Assembly (NCBI GenBank): GCA_032622095.1
Contig: CP136067.1
Location: forward strand, 47,473,549-47,537,548
Length of the DNA stretch: 64,000 bases
Reading direction: 5' to 3'
From: Siphonodentalium dalli
Taxonomy: Eukaryota > Mollusca > Scaphopoda > Gadilida > Siphonodentaliidae
Shown here: positions 32,701-43,398 of the stretch, one piece after another
How positions within the stretch are numbered: the first letter of the stretch is position 1
Layout: every line of letters begins with the position of its first letter
Translations under genes and position numbers: made by a program
Notes under the pieces: generated by a model
What the model was told of the DNA's origin: nothing
Databases searched by the model: none
What the model saw: the letters and a program-made list of their open reading frames with translations, nothing else

Positions 32701-33011
32701 TTCCTCTGTCATCTGGGTTAACCTGATTGGGGCTAAGAAGTGCATAGTTTGGGTTATTGACAAGTATTATACAGTTATTTTTAAAGATACTGAAAAAAAA
32801 AAGAGTTAAGCCTACCTACCTACCCTAATTTTTTTTAGCTCGTTAGCGGAAACAAAGGTATTATTTTTTTAGGCCTTATCAATGACCAACGGGTCCGAAC
32901 CCAACTCCGACATGTTGTACACCGGTTAGTCGGCGAGCAGCCGGTGCACAACACACAAGGAGTGTGGTTGTCAAAATCCAATTTAGTGCGCCCACAAGCG
33001 AGACACGACAT
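29661..33011 (-). pseudogene. DIRS gag-like gene, split and frameshifted
   Basis: The N-terminal start lies at 33011: MSCLACGRTKLDFDNHTPCV, followed by LCTGCSPTNRCTTC, a Cys/His-rich start typical of DIRS gag. It is cut after about 45 codons by the Harbinger-like element (31505-32875). Beyond it are a Pro/Gly-rich stretch in another frame (31357-30968; SFGGFGGGASSMQMAPP) and the main body (31016-29661). The body is S/T/P-rich with a helical middle (IIRILSLADLSSSAIFLGAH) and a basic C-terminus (RSRSPRRPKKDSRAKPR). At least one frameshift lies near 30990, and another is likely at the G8 run near 31446. Confidence 0.8.
31505..32875. mobile_element. PIF/Harbinger-like nonautonomous element in gag
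   Basis: Ends GGCCTAAAAAAAAAAATACG and TATTTTTTTAGGCC, with inner match GTTTCCGCTAAC against GTTAGCGGAAAC. TTA flanks both sides (31502-31504, 32876-32878), a TWA-type 3 bp duplication. A second copy at 63153 follows TAA in a target whose empty version is present at about 20985. Removing the element rejoins the gag frame. The ORF at 32331-32618 near its right end (with PPSSGGSPFPNIPP) is of unknown status. Confidence 0.8.
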
Positions 33012-33086
33012 TGTTTTGATTAAATTGTTTTTAAATTTTTAAAGAAAGGCAAAGTTCTTCCCTGTACGTCCGTTGACTGCATAAAG

Positions 33087-33354
33087 GAGAAAAAGACTGA
33101 TTCTTACCTGTAAATTCCAATTTATAGATAAGATCACGTGGCCAGAGACAAAAGGTACATCCGGTTACCAAATATTATAACTTCTGGTTCGCAACTTCCG
33201 GTACTTCCGGTATAACCGGAAGTTAAAATTTCCGTACCGAAGAATTTCGTACCGTTTGGTAACCTAGAGGCAAGGTTCTCCCTATACGTTTATTCATACT
33301 CGCAAAGCGAATAACCAAATAGTTCAGTGTGGAACGTGTCTTTGTAGGAAATAT
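33087..33354. repeat. DIRS right inverted terminal repeat
   Basis: Starts GAGAAAAAGACTGATTCTTA and ends TTTGTAGGAAATAT. It lies upstream of gag on the - strand and so probably holds the element's promoter. Compared with the left repeat it has an extra TACTTCCGG near 33200, plus scattered substitutions, showing that the two repeats have diverged since insertion. Confidence 0.92.
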
Positions 33355-33465
33355 GAGTGAGAGCGTTCCGATGATTGGCAACAAACCATATTTCCGACTA
33401 AATCCTGAAAAATTACCCATAATTCTGCTGTGGTTAAAGAGTCGATTAACTAGGGCATTACTGTA

Positions 33466-34203
33466 GTTTATACCGGTTGAGGCTCAATGGAAAGCTATCT
33501 GTGACCGTCAAATGAACATCGCAGCAGTAAAGGATTTGATAGCTATTTTAGATTGGCCACAAACGTTGATCGCCTTTTCATGTAGCAGTATAAATGCTTG
33601 GTCATTTCAATTATGTTTTTTGTGTACTAACGTCCACAATACTCCACATACAAAGAAATGTGAAGTATCCACCAGCCAAATGATATCTTCAACACCTATT
33701 CCCACAGAAAGATTCAGTAAATCAGTCAAAAATCTCTTCACTATTGACAGATTTGATAATTGCGATAGACACCAATCTAAAGTTATCTAACTATTAATTG
33801 GGCCGAAATAGGTGCCCCATTGCCAGTCACTGGGACCCCTGTATTCTGCTGCTCACTTTGAATGCTTGCCATGTCACCATTAATACCATGATATATTTCA
33901 TTTATGTCACCAGGTGACCCATATTGTCGATTAGCAATTTGACATTGTAAACATCTTTTCAAAGTTCAATATCTCAGCTTATATTCAATGAGTTAAGTTG
34001 GGTGTGACCAAAGTTGAGACTTTTTTTTAGATGCACTACTACCAACTAACTGTTGCAAATGATACATTGAACTTACACCAAGGAAAATGAGATAATCATA
34101 AGTGAGCACTGCACATGTCCTTCAATCCCATTGTCCAATATATGTTTGTAGACTTGTTTTATGAACATGTATTGTGCTAAATAAATGTTTAATCTAGACT
34201 TAC
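33466..34203. other. CDK2 intron sequence with an unassigned open stretch
   Basis: A + strand frame at 33512-33790 (NIAAVKDLIAILDWPQ...) and a partly open - strand frame over the same bases have moderate complexity, but no splice sites or family match that I recognise. The rest is AT-rich. Confidence 0.3.
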
Positions 34204-34337
34204 GCTGAGAAGTTCAATTCCTTCCTGCGAAAGAATTGGAACAACATTCCTTATTGGTTGCATTGGCCACTTGGGAAACGAAACTTTATAATCGGGAAGA
34301 TGTGAAACACCTGGCCATGAACTCTCATCTGGTGTTC
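34204..34337 (-). CDS. CDK2: Cyclin-dependent kinase CDK2-like, penultimate exon
   Basis: Acceptor TCTTGTTTATTTCAG, donor GTAAGT (34203-34198). After two bases completing a Gly codon it reads TPDESSWPGVSHLPDYKVSF, then PKWPMQPIRNVVPILSQEGI and ELLS: 44 codons plus 2 bases. It matches the CDK2 segment GTPDExxWPGVxxxPDYKxSFPKW, including the region that contacts Cks proteins in CDK1/2. The divergent MQPIRNVVPILSQEG replaces the more variable part of the family. Confidence 0.95.
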
Positions 34338-35759
34338 CTGAAATAAACAAGACAGTCAATAACTGTTGAGACTGAACTCTGACGAATCGGGCATTTGCAG
34401 CTTGAATCGAATCGAGTCAAGGATTTCAAATCTAATCAAATCGTCATTCTTAAAATCTTAACAATAAGTTTTGAGCAATTGATTATTGGAGCGTACAGAG
34501 AGAAGTTTTCAGACAACGAAAGCTATGCATGTTTTATTCCAGCAAATTTTCACAAATTTATGTCTATTGGAATTCTCATACCAGTCAAACTCTTCAAACC
34601 CTGACCAGGCTAGGTATTAGGTATACAACCGGCCAGCGTTCACATTTTGACATTACCCTGTTCATACACACTGACTTGTTCTGAAATGTCTTTTTTTGTG
34701 CAAATTATAATGTTATATTTTTGTCGGTGAACTTCTGATGAATTTTCAAAGACAAGAACATAAGGTTCTAAGTAATGCGATCGTACTGTTTCGTACAGTT
34801 TTTGAAATGGATAGATTCGATACTCGATAGACCTGCGACCGCCTGCGTTATAGAAAATTTTGGAAAATTAAATTACTAAATGTTCATAACACTGAACCAA
34901 CTGTCTGTCTGTCAAAATAGTCTGAGTATCAGGGCACGATTTAAGCGGTATCGCATTGCTATTTGCGATACAATATACCCGGTTTGACGACATAATATCA
35001 GCCTACTTCTCGCGAATTGCGATACATGATGTTTCAAAACCCATGATCCGGTCCACATATTGCCAGCTTGCAGAATACAGAGCGTAACAGATTGAGGTCG
35101 ATATAATTTACAATGCAAGAGACATAACTCCATTATTTGACATGGCGCGTTTTCATGCACATCGAGCACGAGCATGCTATATTAAATTAATTCTGATTGG
35201 TTCGTCGTTCCTTGATAACCAATGAAATCATTTGTAACAAAAGTGGTTGATGGGATAATGTGGTTTACAATAAAAAGATTTCTGTCGTAAAAAATAACAA
35301 GACAGTCAATGACTGTGGGGTCGCTCACCAGACTGCAAAGACTGATAAGACTGGGACTCTGGAGACCACAACAGTCAGAACTTTTCATAATCACTTTAAA
35401 AGAAGTATATTTAAACAGGATATGTGGCTAGAGAGACTTCACATATGTAGATTGGTGAAAATCCACCTTGAAATTACCAACTGTACACTACTGATCACCC
35501 CCCCCCCCCCCCTCTCCTTCAGCTCAGCAAGTCCCCTCCCAACCAGGCTCCAGACTCCCAAGTCTTAGGTTGGAATTTCACAACCGACACTTCAAACTTT
35601 CTCAATTGTTGGAAATTTCCGACCTCACAAGCATTTCTTTATAAAACAATTTAGACATGTTTAAAGTCCAATTATCCATGGACCCTAAAACCATACATGT
35701 ATGTCAGATTAATCAGTAAGCGTGGTTCCAAGGTAGATGTTTTAATGAATTTGGTATTT
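34338..35759. other. CDK2 intron, no TE boundary recognised
   Basis: AT-rich sequence with a C-tract followed by CTCTCC (35497-35518) and a block (GGTTGGAATTTCACAACCG near 35570) resembling the repeat in intron 1 of the unknown gene. No exon was seen. Confidence 0.4.
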
Positions 35760-36111
35760 CAATGACTTTATTAGACACAAAAGTGTTAACTCCCTCATAG
35801 CCCCGACATTTATTGACAGGTTGACCTCATTTTAAACAAATCTGAATCTCAGTCACTTTAAAAGGATCCTCCATACTACATGTATATGTAAGCTAAATAG
35901 TCCAACCTCTCGAGAAGATATTTTAAGAATAACTATAGAGACCCTATTTAACCTGGTGACCCACCTGAATAAATTTGAATCCCAGACACCAAAGAACCCT
36001 TCATACTAAATATCAGCAAAATAGACCTGATGGTCCTTGTGAAGGAAGCATATTAAGGGGGGGAAACTGTCCTTCACTTGGCCCTTATTTAACCAGGTGA
36101 CACCATTTAAA
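35760..36111 (+). repeat. HINE-B tandem units, first segment
   Basis: Diverged units of about 150-190 bp contain ACCTCATTTTAAACAAATCT, GAATC(T/C)CAGTCAC, ATACTA(C/A)ATGTAT and a TATTTAACC(T/A)GGTGAC start. The segment breaks off at CACCATTTAAA, where HINE-A copy 2 is inserted, and resumes at 38086 (AAATCTGAATTGCAG). Confidence 0.7.
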
Positions 36112-38085
36112 ATGAAAGTGTCAATGACACTAGTCTCAACTTGGAAAGGGAATAATTTAATGTATTACAGTCAATGGAGCGATTAGGAATGTGGAAAGTT
36201 GAATGTCTAATACTAGTTTATAGGATATAAAGAGAAAAGTAAAATCCAAGATGGCTGCTGGCGGCCATATTATGCGCCGAATTACCCCAAAATGAGTCGT
36301 TCCCATCTACATGTCATCGTTAACATCCATGACAAATTTTATGACGATCAGACTAAAGGTACGCCCTGTAGCCCATGCTAAAAAATTTAGTCATACAAAG
36401 AAGTAAAATCCAAGATGGCTGCTGGCGGCCATGTTTTTTAGCTGAATGACCCAAAAATGACTAGTTCCCATCTACATGTCATTATTAACATTCATGACAA
36501 ATTTTATGATGATCAGACTAAAGGTAAGACATGTAGCCCCATGCTAAAGAAGTTAGTCATACAAAGAGTAAAATCCAAGATGGCTGCTGGCGACCATGTT
36601 TTTTGGGCCAAATGACCCCAAAATGACTCATTCCCATTTACATTCCAATTTCAACAGCCATGACAAATTTACTAAAGGTACGACCTGTAGCCCGTGCTAA
36701 AGGATTCAGTGATACAAAGAGTTAAAATCCAAGATGGCTGATGGCGGCCATGTTTTTTTGGCCGAATGACCCCAAAATGACTCGTTCCCATCTACATGTC
36801 AATATTAACATCCATGACAAATTTCATGATGATCAGACGAACAGTACGACCTGTGGCCTGTGCTAATGGATTAAATTTGAAATCCAAGATGGCCGCTGGC
36901 GGCCATGTTTTTTGTCCGAATGACCCCAAAATGACTCGTTCCCATCTACATTCCAATTTCAACAGCCATGACAAATTTCATGATGATCAGACTAAAGGTA
37001 CGACCTGCAGCCCGTGCTAAAGAATTTAGTCATACAAAGAGTAAAATCCAAGATGGCTGCTGGCGGCCATGTTTTATTGGCCGAATGACCCCAAAATTAC
37101 TCGTTCCCATCTACATGTCAATATTAACATCCATGACAAATTTCATGATGATCAGACGAACAGTACGACCTGTGGCCTGTGCTAATGGATTAAATTTTGA
37201 AATCCAAGATGGCCGCTGGCGGCCATGTTTTTTGTCCGAATGACCCCAAAATGACCCGTTCCCATCTACATTCCAATTTCAACAGCCATGACAAATTTCA
37301 TGATGATCAGACTAAAGGTACGACCTGCAGCCCGTGCTAAAGAATTTAGTCATACAAAAGAGTAAAATCCAAGATGGCTGCTGGTGGCCATGTTTTTTGG
37401 CCGAATGACCCCAAAATTACTCGTTCCCATCTACATGTCAATATTAACATCCATGACAAATTTCATGATGATCAGACGAACAGTACGACCTGTGGCCTGT
37501 GCTAATGGATTAAATTTTGAAATCCAAGATGGCCCGCTGGCGGCCATGTTTTTTTGTCCGAATGACCCCAAAATGACTCGTTCCCATCTACATTCCAATT
37601 TCAACAGCCATGACAAATTTCATGATGATCAGACTAAAGGTACGACCTGTAGCCCGTGCTAAAGGATTTAGTCATACAAAGAGTAAAATCAAAGATGGCT
37701 GCCTGGCGGCCATGTTTTTTGTCCGATTGACCCCAAAATTACTCGTTCCCATCTACATGTCAATATTAACATCCATGACAAATTTCATGACAATAAAATG
37801 AACAGTACGGCCCTGTAGCCTGTGCTAATGGATTGAATTTTGAAATCAAAGATGGCTGCTGGCGGCCATGTTTTTTTTCCGAATGACCCCAAAATGACTC
37901 GTTCCCATCTACATGTCAATGTCAACATCCATGACAAATTTCATAATAATCAGACCAAAGGTACGAACTGTAGCCCGTGCTAAAGGAAATTGTTGACGCA
38001 TCACACACAGACACACGCCACACATGGACGACGGGATACCAAGCCATGGCAATAGCTCAAAACTTTACCAAGTAAAGCTGAGCTA
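36112..38085 (+). mobile_element. HINE-A copy 2 (Helitron-like, about 11 monomers)
   Basis: Same ends as copy 1: ATGAAAGTGTCAATGACACT at the left, AGCTCAAAACTTTACC...AGTAAAGCTGAGCTA at the right, preceded by a CACACAGACACACGC microsatellite. Monomers alternate between types A and B. It carries no hAT, so it preserves the empty site of the hAT in copy 1. Its own target is a HINE-B unit, whose consensus reads straight through the junction with no duplication. Confidence 0.75.
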
Positions 38086-38216
38086 AAAATCTGAATTGCA
38101 GACAAACAAGAACATTCCATGCTAAATAAGTCAACTAATTCTTGCAAACAAGAATTCAAGAATTATTACCAAATATAAGCAAAATAGGCCATTTGGTTCC
38201 TGCATAGAAGACATAC
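38086..38216 (+). repeat. HINE-B unit fragment between two insertions
   Basis: AAATCTGAATTGCAG through AGCAAAATAGGCCATTTGGTTCCTG continues the unit broken at 36111. It breaks again after AGAAGACATAC, where the fold-back element begins, and resumes at 45517. Confidence 0.65.
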
Positions 38217-38826
38217 TAGTTAGGGAGCCCGCATATGTTCTATTTACACTTTTGCGTACAAAAGGTTTGACCCCCTAAGGTTGGTACCAATAATGGAACA
38301 TTCTGAAAAAAACGATTTTCTTAAGTTGAGCATTCCTGGGGTTTAGGGCCGCTGAACCCCAAAAAGTGCCAAAAATCGACTTCTATTTACACTTCCGCGT
38401 ACATCGATGAATTTTGGTTTGATGATACTCCTAAGTGTACTGATTAAGAAAACACAACTTAAGAAAGGGATTTTCCGATAAGAAAGGGGGTCCCATGCTG
38501 AACCCCAAAACGTGATTTTTCACTTTTTTTTATACTTTCGCGTACATCCATAATTTTTGGTCTCAAGTACTTTGATATATACTAATTATAAAAACACAAC
38601 TTAAGAAGCAACTTTTCCTGGGGTTTTAAGATAAGAAGGGGGTCATCGGGTCACCCCTCAAAACGTAAAAAAATCACTTTTATTTACATGATTGCATTCG
38701 TCCAACGTGTGTGTATGTGCGTACACCCCTGGAACGTTGCACTATTACAACCAATACATCCCTAAATCGATACGATCAACTTAAGAAATATATATTCATG
38801 TCGTTTTTCTGATAAGAACGAGACTT

Positions 38827-38873
<47 letters not shown>

Positions 38874-40104
38874 ATCCATTTTCTAGAACTATAAGTGAGC
38901 CAGTTTTATAAAAATTATAGCGGGAAAAATCTAGTAAAATGTATACAAATGTATATATTTTCGTGAAGCTAAGACATAATGACACTTTTTGGGGCCAAAA
39001 TTGAAACTCACCATCCAAGATGGCCACCAAAATGCGCGCCGGAAGTTGAAAATGAAATTTTTTCACAAATATCTTCTAGATCAATTCATGCTGTTTGGAA
39101 CTGGTTGAGTAATGCAACTTTATTTTGTGTTTTGTATATTAACTGATAATTGGAGCAATTAAATATGCAATGATTGGGGTCCTAACCCCTTCCGATCCCT
39201 CAAAAAATCGATTTTACAGAACGCAGTACAAAATTTCACAAAAATCACATTTGGGATTCTAGTCATATTTCAACAAAGAAATGAACAGAACATTGTAATA
39301 AGTGAGGCATATCATTACCTATGAATAATTCCAAATCTCTGGAACCATAAATCTTACCTTGGCTCAAAATGGCTGCGAAAATGGCCTGCCAAAATATGGA
39401 AAATGGTAAATATTGCCCCAGGGTGTCCTGCAATCGCTTACAAGTTGTGGTTGATGTACACAATTGACTAATCTGTTTTCTATGCATTGCATACTAACAT
39501 GTCTGATGCACCATGGATCATTTTTACTATTGTCACCACTGACATCACCAGAAATATTGGATTTTTCACACAAACTTGACATAAATATCGACAAAAATTA
39601 ACTTTCAGGGTTCGATCATTTGTTCAAGTTAAATGTAACTATCTTTGGATTGAAAGGTGTTTATTGTTTTGGTCTATCTTAAATGTATCACACTACGGTG
39701 TTTATAGACTAAATTGCTCAAGATGGCTTCCAAAATGGCAACCAAATTTGTAAAAAGTTAAAAGTTAACATATCCCGAACATTATTCTCTGCATTATCCG
39801 AAAAAATGTGGCAAATTGTGACTCACTTGGTTAGTGTACGTGTTAGTTACAATGTAATTAACTGACAAATACGTTCTATTATGTTGTCCCAGTTCCGTAT
39901 GGGGCATGACAAATTCATTTTAAAGTTGCAGTATGGAATTTTGCGGAAAACCTCTTTTGTGCTTCTGGTCATATTATTGAAAGGGGATGGGCAGAACTTT
40001 GAGACGGAACTGAGATGAGCCATGATATGTGGGTATTCTGGCCCATTATGATAAAAAATTATCAACTGGATACAGGGTGGAAGTTAAGATGGCAGCCAGG
40101 GAGT

Positions 40105-42218
40105 TACTCAATGATCATAGATGATGATAATAGGTATACACGGAGTTATTGTATGGTCATGAATGATGTGTGGGTATAAAGGGAGTGCCCTGTTTGTAAC
40201 GGTGGGACGTATATTTATATATGTTGTGGATGTGTTATCATTGGTGGTGTATGGGGAGTAGATTTATTATCATGGATGGCGTGTATGAGTATGGCAAGTA
40301 TGGAACCTATGAGTGGTCGTATGTGCGGATATTGGTATATCTGGAAGGGATCACCATTGGTGGTGTGCATATGTATACCTGGATTGACTCTATGGTCGTG
40401 TGTACGGCGAATAGGTATACATGTAGTGGATGTATGGTCCACGGTGAGGTGAATATGTATACAATGAGTGACTGTATGATCGTGAATGTAGTGAATATGT
40501 ATACATAGAGTGACTATATGGTCATGTGTCGGGCGTATGTGTATACCTGGTGTTCATGCATGGTGACTCGTGGCTGTATCGTCATTTGTGGTATGTACGG
40601 GTATAACCAAGTATAGGGCTGTACGATCAGGTGTACTAGTACATGTACGTGTATAAAGTGGGTGACTGTGTTGTCATTTGTGTGGTGTTTATGTACATAT
40701 GGAGTGACTGGGGTAATGGGTGGGTTGTACATGTGTACCTTGTGCGGTTATCGCTTTCCACAATAACTCAAGGATATGTTAATCAATAGAGAGGTCATGT
40801 CATATCGTGGAAAGCGATAGCCACCCACTATCACACAGTCATTACATATATACATAAACACCACAGACATAACAATATAGTGACCCACTGTATACATGTA
40901 CACCTGACCCATGACCACGGATGACCATACAGCCACGCGTCACAATGTAGGCACACCGGGTATACTCCTAAACATGACACATAACCATATAGTCACTCCT
41001 TGTATATCCAATCATCTCACCATTGGCCATAAGGTCATCCCCTGTATACCTATTCTCCAAACGCATGGTCAAATATACAATCAATATAAACATCAACACC
41101 ACAACAATGACCATAAAGTCACTCCGGTATACATATGCACATCACCAATGGCCATATAGCCACTCGCTTCATACACATACCCTCACCCATGTTACCTGGT
41201 ATACTCCTTCGCCTGACCTATGGCCATATAGTCACCCCGTGTGTACCTATTCAAAACATTCATACACGATCATGGTCAATCCTTGTATACATATTCACCT
41301 CAACATTGGACATGTCAATCCCTGTATCCCTATTTGTCACACCATAGCCGAATAGCCACTCAAGATATACTAATACACCCCAGCCATGACATGTCAGTAC
41401 CGTCACTCCATGTATGCATATGCACCTCATCCATGGCCATATAGCCACTCGCTATATACACATGTCCCTCGCCCATGACAATAAAGCAACACGTGTGTGT
41501 ACTGGTATAACCTACACATGATGATACCGACACGAGTCACCAAACAGGAACACCAGGTACATGTATACTCATACGCCTATTAACCCCCTGTATAGATGTT
41601 CATTACATTTATGATCATAGTCACTACTTGTATACCTACATGTAATCATATCACCATTAACCATACGGTCACTACCTGTATACCTATTCGACACTCATAG
41701 TCACATAACCACTCGATATACATATGCAGCCCACCCTAGACCATAAATTCACTCCAGGTATACATGTAAACCTTACGAATGGCCATTCAGCCCTTCCAGA
41801 TATACAAAAAACCCGCACAAACGACCACTCAAACAATCCATACTTGCATATACACCTCACGCATGACAATTCAGCAATTCACTGTATAATCATACACGCC
41901 ATCCATGATAATACAGCTAAGCCATATACACCCACCAATGATAATACATACACGAGATATATAAATATACATCCCACCGTTACCACAAGGACACTCCCTA
42001 TGTACCCACACGCTTGATAATGTCCACCCAGCTTACTCCATGTATTCATATTCAATCATGACCGTACAGTCATTCCGTGTATACCTATACACATTACCCG
42101 TAACCATAACATCACACACCCCATCCATGATCATACAGACAACGCATGTACATCCCACCCATGACCTTACAGTCACTCCATATATACATAATCAACACAT
42201 ATATGACCATGTAGCTAT
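40105..42218. repeat. Inverted minisatellite in the centre of the fold-back element
   Basis: Units of about 40-45 bases such as GTATACATGGAGTGACTGTA and TGGTCATGAATG occur in one orientation at 40105-40742 and in the reverse orientation from about 40831 (ACCATATAGTCACTCC, TGTATACCTATTCACCTC), continuing at 43407-43665 after a hAT insertion. The switch point is a hairpin, TATCGCTTTCCAC/GTGGAAAGCGATA (40748-40820). The right side is more than twice as long as the left. Confidence 0.88.
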
Positions 42219-43398
42219 AAGGGCTGGGCGATATTGGCCCCAAAAAATATCGCGATATTATGGTGACCACATCGCGATACACGATATTATCGCGATATTA
42301 TTTTGGTATATTACAATTGGTAAGTACAATGTACAATATATGCAGTATTTCATGAATAAAGTTTGCACAATACATCCCTACGTTTTATTTACAATTTGTG
42401 GGTCATGAGAGGTCGAGTAAATGTGTATTGAACAATTATCAGTAACATCACAGTATACATGTATATAATGACCACTCGTCTGCAACAATTGACAGTTTGT
42501 CGACGGAGAAATAATAACTTTGAAACAAAGGGATATAATCATATAACACGGCCCACGTGCGTTTTCGCATACATTTTTTAGAGTTATATCCCTTTGACCA
42601 TAGCGCTCAACACCATGCACACATTAAGCACCGCATTCGGTTTCAAATTTCCATTTTATTAATTCGTGAGGAATTGGTTGTTTGTGAGACTATTTATCAA
42701 TGGTAATTGGTAGTTGGTAGAACCGTGGGACTTCAATGTCCATATACGGCAGCCCTGGAAATTAGCGTCGACAATGCCACAATGGGCAGTGCCGAGGCAA
42801 AAGCCGACGTGAAATGAATTTGCGTCGGCATTTTTTTAGCTGAGGAAAATAAATATAGACAATCATGTTCAATTAGTTTGTGAATTTGACATTTGTTGAA
42901 GCGATAGCAATGCCATGATCCGTACGGCACATGTCCACAAAATCATTTTACTCGCAATTTGCACACATTGAGACGATCAAATCTGACATCGTAATCCGTC
43001 TCCAAGCAACCGGTTACGGTTGATAGAGCAAGCTGCACCAACTTGAAAGGAGGTCATTGTGCCAGTCGCATGCGCGCGACATACCAATCTCACAGTGTAG
43101 CCAACTGATGCTACTATATAGTATCTCTTTGATGTTTCTGACGAAGCATATCCAACTTGACAGGCACGTGCTCCGATGTTTTAAAACGTTTTTTCGACTG
43201 CGTATTTCCTGGAAGTTTGGGACTATTATACTTACTCTAACTTCGCTGTTTGTTGGGACCATATGATGGGTTTCAACCTACATGGAGAATATTACAACTT
43301 GGGACGGTATTACGATATTTTTATTTCAGACGATATTGTTGACGATATCAAAATTAAAACCGGGTATACCCGATATATCGTCATACCGCCCAGCACTA
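42219..43398. mobile_element. hAT-like element, 1.18 kb, inside the fold-back array
   Basis: Ends AAGGGCTGGGCGATATTGG and CATACCGCCCAGCACTA, with an exact 8 bp duplication GTAGCTAT (42211-42218, 43399-43406). Subterminal ATATCGCGATAT palindromes lie near the left end. Interior noncoding as far as can be seen, apart from short unrecognised frames. Its ends resemble those of the hAT at 59655 (TAGNGCTGGG). Confidence 0.88.

Larger units (their letters stand above)
26269..33354 (-). mobile_element. DIRS-type tyrosine-recombinase retrotransposon
   Basis: A 7.09 kb element on the - strand with inverted terminal repeats (26292-26560 and 33087-33354), an internal complementary region (26609-26696), gag-like, RT-RNase H-methyltransferase-like and tyrosine recombinase reading frames. 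No flanking target duplication, as expected for recombinase-mediated integration of a circle. 1371 bases of its length are a later Harbinger-like insertion. It is broken in gag and RT by frameshifts, but the recombinase frame is open. It sits in the last CDK2 intron, in sense orientation. Confidence 0.95.
26193..33463. mobile_element. Palindromic Tc1/mariner-type MITE, copy 4, split by DIRS
   Basis: The left part 26193-26268 runs from CAGTAATGCCCTAAATAATC (TA before it at 26191-26192) to GGATTTAGTCGGAAATAT. The right part 33355-33463 runs from GAGTGAGAGCGTTCCGATG to AGGGCATTACTG, followed by TA (33464-33465). Compared with copy 3, about 30 bases of the left arm next to the loop (GGCTTGTTGCC onward) are missing at the DIRS junction. 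Confidence 0.85.

Noticed and set aside
33512-33790. 92-residue ORF as an extra CDK2 exon or nested gene
   Set aside because: CDK2 exons join in phase without it, and neither strand gives a recognisable kinase or other domain.
40221-42017. ORFs over the fold-back minisatellite
   Set aside because: Repeat translations, with HTHDHxVTP-like peptides in several frames.
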